Made by a program: the position numbers and the translations under genes. This document shows positions 35,677 to 47,151 of a DNA stretch of 64,000 nt, one piece after another. The notes under the pieces were generated by a model. That model worked only from the letters and a program-made list of their open reading frames with translations, made no database searches and had not been told where the DNA came from. Numbering within the stretch: position 1 is the first letter of the stretch; every line of letters begins with the position of its first letter. Source of the stretch: Collinsella sp. (lineage in GTDB: Bacteria > Actinomycetota > Coriobacteriia > Coriobacteriales > Coriobacteriaceae); assembly GCA_019425045.1 (NCBI GenBank), contig JAHYYI010000001.1, positions 124,001 to 188,000 on the forward strand. The letters are read 5' to 3'.

Positions 35677-37038
35677 ATGCTACGCCGCAAAGTCACTGAC
35701 AGGCTTTTGAACTGGAAGAATAACTCTAATAAGGCCTTGCTTGTTACCGGTGCGCGTCAGATTGGCAAGAGTTATGCAATTCGCGCGTTTGGAAAAAGCA
35801 ACTACGCTTCGTATTATGAGGTCAACTTGCTGCTCGATGCCGAGGCAAGGGATGCGCTTGTTGGCGCTAAGAACTCCGTTGACTTTATCAACCGTGTGGC
35901 CCTTCTTGCGGATGCGCCACTTGTTGAGGGAGATACGCTTATCTTTGTCGATGAGATTCAGGAGTATCCGCAGATCGTCACGCTCATGAAGGCATTGGTC
36001 GAGGACGGACGCTTTAGCTATGTCTTCTCGGGGTCTATGCTGGGGACTGAGTTTAAGGGAATCTCTTCTTTTCCAGTGGGGTATGTTGAGCACATTATTA
36101 TGCGACCGATGGATTTTGAAGAGTTTTGTTGGGCAAACAGCGTCAGCGAGAATGCGCTTGCAGGCATTCGCACCTGCCTTGTCGAGAGGCGTCCCGTCGA
36201 AAACTATATTCATGAGGCGATGCTCAAAAACTTTAGAGCCTATATCGTTTGCGGCGGCATGCCGGAGGTCGTACAGAACTATATCGATTCGGGTTATTCA
36301 CTCGTGAGGACGCGTGAGCTTCAAATTCAGCTGGTCGATCAGTACAAAAGCGATATCTCTAAATATGCATCGACTCGAGCGTTTAACGTTCGCGCGATTT
36401 TCGAACAAATTCCCGTTCAGCTTGAGGCGGAGTCCCATCGCTTTATCGTCTCGTCTCTAGGCGAGGGAGCTCGTCTTCAAAAATACGAGCAGGATTTCCT
36501 ATGGCTGGTGAACGCAGGCGTTGGACTGATGGTCCCCCAGGTGACGGAGGCCCGGAGTCCTCTTAAGAGGACAGAGAAGGCGACCGCCTTTAAACTATAC
36601 GAGTCTGATACAGGTATGCTCGCATCACGGTATCCCGGCAGCACGGCACGCGCTGTCTACCTTGATATGAAAACCCCCAACCTCGGCGGTCTCTATGAGA
36701 ACGTGGTCGCGCAGGAGCTTGTCGCCCTTGGAACTGATGCATGGTACTACCAGACACGCGAGGTCGGCGAAGCTGACTTTGTGATCGAAGGCACCCGCGG
36801 GCACGTTGTCCCAATCGAGGTCAAATCGGGCAAGAAGGTTCGAGCCCATGCGGCCCTCGACCGTCTGATGAGCGTGAGCGAGTACAAAATCCCCGAGGCC
36901 GTTGTGCTAAGCCACGAGAACCTCAGCAAAGAGGGCAAGGTTCTGTACGTTCCAATCTATATGACATTCTGCCTCGATGAGTTTATGGAAAAGGACGACC
37001 CCAACAACGATTTCTCGTTTGCACCCATATCCCTCTAG
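35677..37038 (+). CDS. AAA ATPase with DUF4143 and nuclease-like C-terminus
   Basis: The protein has 453 residues. It has Walker A GARQIGKS (residues 25-32), Walker B LIFVDEIQEY near residue 87, and a FSGSML sensor-type segment. The DUF4143 region follows, with EADFVIEG and PIEVKSGKK, a PD-(D/E)xK-like arrangement. These proteins (AAA_14 + DUF4143) are common, patchily distributed accessory ATPases of unknown function, often linked to mobile DNA or defence. Its codon use is less GC-biased than the flanking genes, and repeats precede it, which suggests horizontal acquisition. Confidence 0.88.
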   Translation: MLRRKVTDRLLNWKNNSNKALLVTGARQIGKSYAIRAFGKSNYASYYEVNLLLDAEARDALVGAKNSVDFINRVALLADAPLVEGDTLIFVDEIQEYPQIVTLMKALVEDGRFSYVFSGSMLGTEFKGISSFPVGYVEHIIMRPMDFEEFCWANSVSENALAGIRTCLVERRPVENYIHEAMLKNFRAYIVCGGMPEVVQNYIDSGYSLVRTRELQIQLVDQYKSDISKYASTRAFNVRAIFEQIPVQLEAESHRFIVSSLGEGARLQKYEQDFLWLVNAGVGLMVPQVTEARSPLKRTEKATAFKLYESDTGMLASRYPGSTARAVYLDMKTPNLGGLYENVVAQELVALGTDAWYYQTREVGEADFVIEGTRGHVVPIEVKSGKKVRAHAALDRLMSVSEYKIPEAVVLSHENLSKEGKVLYVPIYMTFCLDEFMEKDDPNNDFSFAPISL

Positions 37039-37088
37039 GCCATCTGGGTCCGCAACCAGGTCCCCCTCTATGCCCAAAGCAGCGCTTG

Positions 37089-37111
37089 GTTTCGCGGCAA
37101 AGCCGCGAAAC
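37089..37111 (+). other. Hairpin downstream of the AAA/DUF4143 gene
   Basis: A perfect 10-bp stem GTTTCGCGGC/GCCGCGAAAC with loop AAA, extended by CGCT/AGCG. There is no T-run, so its terminator function is uncertain. Confidence 0.45.
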
Positions 37112-37181
37112 AGCGAAGTGGACGGAATACCCGACCAACTACGTCCTTCATCCGCCTACACAATCCAAGGACATAGTCATA

Positions 37182-37308
37182 GCAGGATCTGAGGGCTGAC
37201 CTTCGCGGACACTCCGCAGGACGAAAGAACCCCCGCCGCACGTAGTGTGCGCAGCGGGGGTTCTTTCATGTCCGAGGACGTCCGCGAAGGTTAGCCCTCA
37301 GATCCTGC
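37182..37308 (-). repeat. Long inverted repeat with nested terminator downstream of PFOR
   Basis: Outer arms 37182-37210 and 37280-37308 pair over 29 bp with one G-T wobble. Inside, GAAAGAACCCCCGC (37223-37236) pairs with GCGGGGGTTCTTTC (37254-37267). On the minus strand it starts about 10 nt after the PFOR stop codon and probably terminates or stabilises that mRNA. Confidence 0.82.
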
Positions 37309-37318
37309 GGTGGGAGAC

Positions 37319-40858
<3,540 letters not shown>

Positions 40859-41256
40859 ATACCCCTCTCCTCTCATATAGGTATACAGGCCCCGGCGATC
40901 GCCGGGATGTTGGCGTGATGGGATTTTCGCTGTTGCTTCCAATCATCTGGCAGGCAGGCTCAGCAGCAGGTACATGGCGTGGAGAGAAGGCATGCCGAGG
41001 CGAGGAGGGCTGCACGCGCTCCACAAGCCCAGCTACCCGTCTTGCACATGACCGAGCGCCGCAAAGGCCGCATGCCGGATGCTCCCGGGCACGCCCCGGC
41101 GATGGGAAGCGCCCGCAACGGAAATCCGCATGCGGGTTTATTGTACCCCGCCGTCAAGTGTAATTTCGGCAAATATAGGCGGGCGGTAAAGGTTTACCTT
41201 GGGTGACTGCCAAGGGGCGAGATGGCCCCTCGGACGGAAAAGTCGCAGCCTGCATC
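40859..41256 (-). other. Long region upstream of PFOR, possible leader
   Basis: No gene is convincing here. On the minus strand a -10-like TACAAT occurs near 41135, without a good -35 box. Between it and the PFOR start lie several G/C-rich hairpins, including the palindrome CGGCGATCGCCG next to the ribosome site. This could be a long structured leader. Confidence 0.35.
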
Positions 41257-41320
41257 GAGAGTGGATAATCTCCCACTTTTTGCCTGTATCTTGACCAAAA
41301 GTGGGAGATTATCCACTCTC
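41257..41320. repeat. 24-bp-arm palindromic repeat, copy 2
   Basis: Perfect 24-bp arms at 41257-41280 and 41297-41320 with a 16-nt loop, matching the arms and the loop core GCCTGTAT of the element at 25576-25639. Partial copies of the arm end (TCCACTCTC) follow at 41372-41381. Confidence 0.87.
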
Positions 41321-41398
41321 ATGGGTTGTGCGTCCGAAAATCCTCTCTCGTGCGTCCGGAAATCCACTCTCGTTTCTCTATCGCCGACCACACGGCAG

Positions 41399-41461
41399 TT
41401 GCGGTGAAATGGGGACTGTTTTTGCCGGTCGCGGCCTTAAACAGTCCCTATTTCACCGCAA
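41399..41461. repeat. GGGGAC-type palindrome downstream of the FHA gene
   Basis: Arms at 41399-41421 and 41439-41461 match over 23 bp with one mismatch (core GGGGACTGTTT/AAACAGTCCCT). It begins 17 nt after the FHA gene stop. It is built like the palindrome at 25512-25567 but with different arms outside GGGGAC. Confidence 0.65.
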
Positions 41462-41478
41462 CTTATTTAGGAGATGAG

Positions 41479-42417
41479 TTAGAGAGCGCCGAGGAGGATG
41501 GCGTAGGTGGTGGATTCGCCGAGCCTGAGCTCGTCACCGGGGTTGAGCTGAGCGGAGCGGCCGGGCTCGACCTGGGTGCAGACGTTCGTCGCGCCGTTTA
41601 CCACCACGGTTCCGTTGGTGGACGACAGGTCCTCGACGTACCAGACATTTTGGCCATCGCACCACACGTGGGCATGGCGAGCCGAAACGTCATCGCCCAC
41701 ATCGGTGATATCGCCTTCCCCCGTCGCCAGCGCACCGATCTCCACGCCCTGCTCACTCGGCTGAATCCAGCGCGGAGCGCTCACCACGTAGCCGTTTTGC
41801 ACGCGAAGCAGGCCCAGCGGATGCGCAGGCGCCGCCTCGTGATCGCCCGTGACCGTCGAGGTGCTCAGCGAGCGCGGCGTCGACGTGGCGCCGCCGCAGG
41901 TCGCATGAGCGTAGTCGATGGCATAGGTCACCGAGGATCGAACATCTGCCGAGCAACCGACGGCTACAAACAGCACCAGCACGGCCTCGGCACGTTCGGC
42001 GGGCATAAGCTCCGCCGCCTGCGACAGGCGCTCGACCGCATTGCGGTAGAGGCTCGTATCCTGATGGCATTCCTCGAGCGCCCGCACCATGGGCTCGCCG
42101 GCGGGGCCGCACACCATGTTGATCACCGCCGTGGCATTCATGGGATTGCGGCGGTGCAGGGCAAGATGCGACATGATGCGCGCGGCCGAGGTGCCGTAAT
42201 CGGCAAAATAGCGCTCCTGCAGCGTGCCGACCGGAGCGCGCACGATAAAGCGCGAGACCCAGGAGCGATCAGCGGCGCGGCTCTGGGGGCTGCGGCCATC
42301 GGCCAGCGGACGGCTCGAAAGCACCATGCCACATAGCTCGATATGGCTCAGGTGCGCTGCGCGTTTAAAGATGTCGAACATGGCTCCGCACGGGGTGAGC
42401 TTGATTTGAGATGCCAT
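41479..42417 (-). CDS. FHA-domain protein
   Basis: The protein has 312 residues. The C-terminal 100 residues form a forkhead-associated phosphothreonine-binding domain, with VSARHAHVWC and VEDLSSTNGTVV carrying the conserved Ser-Arg-His and Asn-Gly. The N-terminal 200 residues are helical and not recognised. AAGGAGG precedes the ATG. It starts 3 nt after the Ser/Thr kinase gene, so it is probably a substrate reader or target of that kinase. Confidence 0.9.
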   Translation of the reverse strand: MASQIKLTPCGAMFDIFKRAAHLSHIELCGMVLSSRPLADGRSPQSRAADRSWVSRFIVRAPVGTLQERYFADYGTSAARIMSHLALHRRNPMNATAVINMVCGPAGEPMVRALEECHQDTSLYRNAVERLSQAAELMPAERAEAVLVLFVAVGCSADVRSSVTYAIDYAHATCGGATSTPRSLSTSTVTGDHEAAPAHPLGLLRVQNGYVVSAPRWIQPSEQGVEIGALATGEGDITDVGDDVSARHAHVWCDGQNVWYVEDLSSTNGTVVVNGATNVCTQVEPGRSAQLNPGDELRLGESTTYAILLGAL

Positions 42418-42420
42418 GGC

Positions 42421-44265
42421 CTAGACCTCCTTGGTCGTTGAACTCGTATCGGACGACGTCTCGGTCGTCCCGACAAAGGCGCGAACCGCCGCGGCACCAC
42501 CGGCAAGCGGCGTCACCGTCTGGGTTTTTGCGCGCCGCGGCGCCGCGACGGGAAGCTCAAAGGCAAAACCCATCGACAGCAAAAACCATACGAGCGCGTA
42601 TGTTGCAATTAAGGCGGCAACAAAGCCGCTCGCTACGGCGCGCTGGGAAAACACGGTGCATGCAACCGCAATCAGCACCGGAACCCCGCAGGCAGAAAGC
42701 GCCAGTACGCCATGCAGGAACCCCGTGCGACGATCGTGCGCCATGGCGCCGGCGGCAATACCCGCCATGCCCGGCAGCGCCAGCGCGAGCGCGGCAACGA
42801 TACCCGGCAGCGTACCGGACCACGAAATGTACCCCACGGCAACCGTCGCACGAGCACCAGACGCCAGCAGTGCCGCCGACACCACCACAACGGCCCATAC
42901 GAGGCCGCAGGCAGACGCAGCGCCGATCATCGCAGCGCGACGGACCACGCGGCCGGACGCGTCCATGGGACAGGGCGTGAGCGGCTCGCCGCGAAGCGAG
43001 CGACCGACGTTTTGCGCGTAGTGGTCGCAAAACGTCGTAAGCGCCGCCTCCACCGCGGCGGGCTCGGGACGATCGCCCTGATTACACGACAGGCAGGCCA
43101 TCACCACATCGAACAGCTGAGCGTCGACAAACGCCAGCGCATCGCGCAGATCCTCGGAATTTGGATCGAGCCCCAGCTGCTGAGCCTGTTCGGCCGCGGC
43201 AAGTGCCACATCGGGCTCGCGTCGCAGCAGTTGCGTCAAGTCGCAGCCGGGCGCGTGGGCGCCGACGGGATAATCGGGCAGCGTATCCATCTTGAGACGA
43301 TAAGGGCTGGCGATATCGCGCGTCTTTTTGCGCGAGCCCGAAGTACCCGACGTGCCCGGCGCTACTTCGTACGGCGCGACACCGGCGATGAGCTCATAGA
43401 CCGTGCTCGCCGCGGCATACACGTCGATTGCCGGCGACATGCGCAAAACGCGCAGGTCGGCAATATCGTCGGTGAGCATCTCGGGCGGAGCGTAGGCGAC
43501 CGTCGCTCGGCGCAACGTGGCGTAGCGCTCTGTAAAGGACTCCTTGCCGCCGGTTCCCGCCACCGCAGAGGCAGGCTCGAGCGCCAGCGACGAGCCAAAG
43601 TCGATCAGGCACAGGTCAAAGGTGCCCTCGGCAAGCTGCCGGTCAAGCGGTAGACGCGCCGTACGCACCATAATATTAGCAGGCGAGATATCGCGATGGA
43701 CAAAGCCCTCACCCACCAGGCTCATGCGGCAGAGCAGATCGAACAGGTCGCGACCCAGACGTGCCGCCACAAGCGGCGACAGGCGCCCGGCATCATCTAC
43801 GGCAAGGCGCGAGCGCAGGCGGGCGAGCGTCTCGCCCTCGACCCATTCCATGACAATCGCAGGGACGCCGTCGACCTCGCCCCATCCGTAGAGGCGGGGA
43901 AAGCCCTTAAGGCCCGAAAGGGCGCGGTGGCATTCGTATTCCTCGCGAAACGCCGCCTTGAACTTGGCGACCAGCGCCTCGCGGGCTACATCGTCATCAA
44001 ATTCGTCGCGCGTTGGCAAGATGAGCTGTTTGAGCGCCACGGCCTCGCCCTGCGCGTTGACGGCACGCGTCACACGGCCGATACCGCCGCGGCGCATGGT
44101 GGCGTCATCGGCAAACAGCATCGTAAAACGGCGCAGGTAGGCGGGAAGCTCATCCGGGCTCAGCGCAATAGCAGGCTCAAACCCTCCAACGCGCGCCAGG
44201 CGCAGGCCCACCATAGGGTCGCGGTCTAGCGCGCACGATGCGCTAGAAGCAAGGCTATTCGTCAT
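42421..44265 (-). CDS. Membrane Ser/Thr protein kinase
   Basis: The protein has 614 residues. The N-terminal kinase domain contains a glycine-rich loop (MRRGGIGRV), the ATP Lys in VALKQL, the catalytic loop VHRDISPANIM and LIDFGSS in place of DFG. About four membrane helices follow (residues 450-580). The ATG overlaps the stop of the upstream gene by 4 nt. The operon (extracytoplasmic protein, kinase, FHA protein) resembles a self-contained sensing circuit. It is distinct from the second kinase at 56857-58710. Confidence 0.9.
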   Translation of the reverse strand: MTNSLASSASCALDRDPMVGLRLARVGGFEPAIALSPDELPAYLRRFTMLFADDATMRRGGIGRVTRAVNAQGEAVALKQLILPTRDEFDDDVAREALVAKFKAAFREEYECHRALSGLKGFPRLYGWGEVDGVPAIVMEWVEGETLARLRSRLAVDDAGRLSPLVAARLGRDLFDLLCRMSLVGEGFVHRDISPANIMVRTARLPLDRQLAEGTFDLCLIDFGSSLALEPASAVAGTGGKESFTERYATLRRATVAYAPPEMLTDDIADLRVLRMSPAIDVYAAASTVYELIAGVAPYEVAPGTSGTSGSRKKTRDIASPYRLKMDTLPDYPVGAHAPGCDLTQLLRREPDVALAAAEQAQQLGLDPNSEDLRDALAFVDAQLFDVVMACLSCNQGDRPEPAAVEAALTTFCDHYAQNVGRSLRGEPLTPCPMDASGRVVRRAAMIGAASACGLVWAVVVVSAALLASGARATVAVGYISWSGTLPGIVAALALALPGMAGIAAGAMAHDRRTGFLHGVLALSACGVPVLIAVACTVFSQRAVASGFVAALIATYALVWFLLSMGFAFELPVAAPRRAKTQTVTPLAGGAAAVRAFVGTTETSSDTSSTTKEV

Positions 44266-45143
44266 AGGGCGATCGCCGCCACATTGTTATTGAAGTTGTT
44301 GAGCGCGACGTTATCGTCGCCGTAATGTCCGACCCATTGACACAGGTTTGTGTAGCAGCCCCAAAGGTTGGCGAATTGTCGATACCACTTTGACTGGGGA
44401 GGAAACGTCTGCCGGCCAAACTCGGCACGGATGACAAACATGTCATTGACCAGGCTATCGCATGGTCCGGTGTCGCCCGTGGCGTTATAGGTCGACACCA
44501 CGCTATTGGCGCGGGCGACATAGCCATCGAGCATGTTGTATTTGGTCACGAGCCAACTGTGGATACTCTCCTCCTCGGCAGCCGAGAGGCTACCCGTGCC
44601 CGTGTCCCCGCCGGCATCGCCGTCCGTCGAGCCACCACTCGAAGATCCACCGCCAGAGGCGGAGCCCGAACCGGTGCCAGAACCGGACCCGTCCGAGCCG
44701 CCGGGCTTACCCGCCTGCTGCGTATCCTGCTCCTTCTGCTGCTCCGCTTTGTTAATGACAGAAGCCACGTTGTTATTGGAAAGCTTCGTAATGACCTTGG
44801 TGTTGGTGAGCACGATGGTCTTGCCGTTTGCCAGCGTGATCTCGTTAGACGCCTGCTCGCCCTCGTCAGCAGGATCGACGCCAAACACGGTGCGCCCGAC
44901 CACGCTCGCCCATGCATATCCGGTTGTCGTCCCCAGGTCGTTCTTGGCCTTGCGCCCTATATGCAACTCGCGCGCAGCATGCGCCTGCACCATGGACGGC
45001 ACCGTCATGCCATAGGCCGAGACGCCGGCAACGACGAGCGCCAGCGAGCACGACAGCAGCACGTACGCCCGAGGCGCCAGGCCCAGCCGGCGTCGTATGC
45101 GCACCGCGGTGCCACGCTTTGTCTGAGTGCCCCCGGGTCGCAT
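44262..45143 (-). CDS. Membrane-anchored extracytoplasmic protein, unrecognised
   Basis: The protein has 293 residues. A basic N-terminus precedes a membrane anchor (about residues 27-47). A Gly/Ser-rich low-complexity linker (about 145-180) joins it to a C-terminal helical domain that contains a few Cys (GPCDSLVND, LWGCYTNLC). I do not recognise the domain. AGAGGAGAG precedes the ATG at 45143. It is the first gene of the kinase-FHA operon and is a plausible sensor or kinase substrate. Confidence 0.75.
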   Translation of the reverse strand: MRPGGTQTKRGTAVRIRRRLGLAPRAYVLLSCSLALVVAGVSAYGMTVPSMVQAHAARELHIGRKAKNDLGTTTGYAWASVVGRTVFGVDPADEGEQASNEITLANGKTIVLTNTKVITKLSNNNVASVINKAEQQKEQDTQQAGKPGGSDGSGSGTGSGSASGGGSSSGGSTDGDAGGDTGTGSLSAAEEESIHSWLVTKYNMLDGYVARANSVVSTYNATGDTGPCDSLVNDMFVIRAEFGRQTFPPQSKWYRQFANLWGCYTNLCQWVGHYGDDNVALNNFNNNVAAIAL

Positions 45144-45158
45144 GCGCTCTCCTCTAAC

Positions 45159-45183
45159 AAAAACACGCCGCTCAGGAGCGGCG
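45159..45183 (-). terminator. Terminator-like hairpin just before the kinase operon
   Basis: Stem CGCCGCTC/GAGCGGCG with a 2-nt apex is followed on the minus strand by TGTTTTTG and lies 16 nt before the first ATG of the operon. It could be an attenuator or the end of an upstream transcript. Confidence 0.65.
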
Positions 45184-45290
45184 CATTCATTCATATCCAT
45201 ATGTGAGTGTATCAGCGAATCTAAAAGGTTGCGCAACGAATGAGCAAATACGGAGTACAAACGGCCCCATCCACGCGATAAGCGAAAGTA

Positions 45291-45308
45291 GAGCAGGTTT
45301 GTTGCACA
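45291..45308. promoter_or_regulatory. Possible operator palindrome
   Basis: GTTTGTTG and CAACAAAC are separated by 2 nt, upstream of the kinase operon and downstream of recR. The core TTGTTGC-CAACA is shared with the palindrome at 11912-11923 near the rrf2 promoter. Confidence 0.35.
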
Positions 45309-45386
45309 ACAAACAAGCGAACGCGTGCCTAATTATGAGTACCCCGTGCGGCAGAACGGCCGGCCATGCCGCGGAGCACCCGGCGA

Positions 45387-45983
45387 CTAAATCGTGCGAC
45401 GGGCCTCGATGGCGCGCCCAAGCGTAAGCTCGTCGGCATACTCCAGGTCGCCGCCCACGGGAAGGCCGCTCGCCAGACGCGATACCTCAACGCCCAGCGG
45501 CTTGATAGTGCGGGCCAGGTAGCTCGCCGTGGTCTCGCCCTCGATATTGGGGTTGGTGGCGATGATGACCTCGTGGATGTCCTCGTGGCCCAAGCGTGCC
45601 AGCAGCTCACGAATGTGCAACTGCTCGGGACCAATCTTGTCCATGGGACTGATCACGCCGCCCAATACGTGGTAGAGACCGTGGTAGCTGCCCGTGCGCT
45701 CAATCGCCTGGACATCGCGCGGCTCGCCCACCACGCAAATGCGAGTAGTGTCGCGCATCGAATCCTGGCAGATGGAGCACTCGTCGGCCGTGGCGTAGTT
45801 AAAGCAACGGCTGCAAAAGTGGACCTCCTGCTTAACCTCCAGGATGGCCTCGGCCAGGCGGCGGGCCTCCTCGGCATCGGCCTCGAGCAGGTAATAGGCG
45901 ATGCGCTGGGCCGACTTGGGACCAATGCCCGGCAGACGGCCCAGCTCATCGAGCAGTTTTTGCAGACTGTGATTCGCACTCAT
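45387..45983 (-). CDS. recR: Recombination protein RecR
   Basis: RecR works with RecF/RecO to load RecA at gaps. The 198-residue protein has the helix-hairpin-helix [20 protein letters not shown], the zinc finger CSRC...CSIC and a Toprim domain ([20 protein letters not shown]-type [13 protein letters not shown]). It starts 13 nt after ybaB and ends the dnaX-side cluster. Confidence 0.97.
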   Translation of the reverse strand: MSANHSLQKLLDELGRLPGIGPKSAQRIAYYLLEADAEEARRLAEAILEVKQEVHFCSRCFNYATADECSICQDSMRDTTRICVVGEPRDVQAIERTGSYHGLYHVLGGVISPMDKIGPEQLHIRELLARLGHEDIHEVIIATNPNIEGETTASYLARTIKPLGVEVSRLASGLPVGGDLEYADELTLGRAIEARRTI

Positions 45984-45996
45984 ATATATGCGTGTC

Positions 45997-46317
45997 TTAG
46001 AACGGCATGCCCGGGATGTTGAGGCCGCCGGTGATGGCGCCCATCTGCTTGTTGGCGAGCTCGTTGACGCCGCGGACGGCCTCGTTGACGGCAGCCATGA
46101 TCATGTCCTGCAGCATATCGACGTCCTCGGGATCGAGGGCATCGGGGTCAATAGTGAGGTTGACGAGCTCCATCTCGCCGTTAACGGTCACCTTGACCAT
46201 ACCGCCGCCGGCAGAGGCGTCGACGGTCTGGGACTTGAGGTTCTCCTGCGCGGCGGCAAGCTGCTCCTGCATCTTGCGAGCCTGCTTCATCATCTGCTGC
46301 ATGTTCATACCGGCCAT
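45997..46317 (-). CDS. ybaB: YbaB/EbfC nucleoid-associated protein
   Basis: The protein has 106 residues. The N-terminus [20 protein letters not shown] and the segment [20 protein letters not shown] are typical of this DNA-binding dimer family. It is normally encoded between dnaX and recR. Here a plus-strand gene (46657-47130) separates it from dnaX, so it needs its own promoter. Confidence 0.96.
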   Translation of the reverse strand: MAGMNMQQMMKQARKMQEQLAAAQENLKSQTVDASAGGGMVKVTVNGEMELVNLTIDPDALDPEDVDMLQDMIMAAVNEAVRGVNELANKQMGAITGGLNIPGMPF

Positions 46318-46656
46318 GATGGCTCCTTTACGTGCGGCCGCACGCCGAGCTGCAAGGGCAGCCGGAGCGCGGCGGGACTTTCAAGCTCAAAAATCGTACC
46401 ACGGCGTGAGGCCAGCGAACGGGGCGGACACGCTACCTCAGTCGATATACATGTCCTCCAATACAAACCGCACGCAAAGATTATGCAAGGCCGAATTATG
46501 CAAGGTTGCATAATATCGCATACTCAATCTAGTAGAGCCGAATCCGGCATTTCATGTGTGCCACTAAATAGCTAAATGCCAAACCGCTGCTCGAGGCGGA
46601 GCACATGGCGGCAGGGTATAATTTGATTGTCAAAGATAGCAATTTGGAGGTGCCCC
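46318..46656. other. Divergent intergenic region with ATTATGCAA palindrome
   Basis: This 339-nt gap separates ybaB (minus) from the small membrane gene (plus). It contains ATTATGCAA (46495-46503) facing TTGCATAAT (46506-46514), and a further ATTATGCAAGG copy just upstream (about 46479-46490). A -10-like TATAAT (46617-46622) precedes the plus-strand gene. The palindrome may be an operator for the recR side or for both directions. Confidence 0.45.
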
Positions 46657-47130
46657 ATGAATGCCCCCGACGCGCTCCAAAACATCCGCTCAAAACACCC
46701 CGTTGCACATGTGGTTCTCTATCTCTTTGTCGGCTGGGCATTGCTGGTTGTCATCACCCATGCCATAGCCTTTGGAGCAGAACTACTGATAGCCAGCTCG
46801 GACCAGCCCGTCGTCAAATGGGAAGCGACCGATGAGTGCACCGACGGAACCCGAACCATTTACTACAACAGCCCGTCCCTCTACCAAGAGTTCAAGGTCA
46901 AGATAAAGGACTCCAAGATTGTCGATGCCGAACTGGGCTCTTTATTTACAATCGGAGCAACCGTCAACGCCGAGCAAGTCGAATACACGGACAGCCATGC
47001 GACATATCGTATCGACCTCAGCATCCTAGGCCGACCGTCACGCGCCTGTCTGCTCGAATGCGATATACGCGGCACCACACTACACATGTCCGAAATACAG
47101 ATGCGCCCGAACAAAGAGATCTCTTCTTGA
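46657..47130 (+). CDS. Small membrane-anchored protein, unrecognised
   Basis: The protein has 157 residues. One membrane helix (about residues 19-43) is followed by a beta-rich domain of about 110 residues with a few Cys (DECTDGTRT, CLLECDIRG). No family is recognised. GGAGG lies 6-7 nt before the ATG at 46657. It is convergent with dnaX (21-nt gap) and interrupts the usual dnaX-ybaB-recR order, so it is probably an insertion. Confidence 0.7.
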   Translation: MNAPDALQNIRSKHPVAHVVLYLFVGWALLVVITHAIAFGAELLIASSDQPVVKWEATDECTDGTRTIYYNSPSLYQEFKVKIKDSKIVDAELGSLFTIGATVNAEQVEYTDSHATYRIDLSILGRPSRACLLECDIRGTTLHMSEIQMRPNKEISS

Positions 47131-47151
47131 GCAGCGTACCCGCCCGCACAG

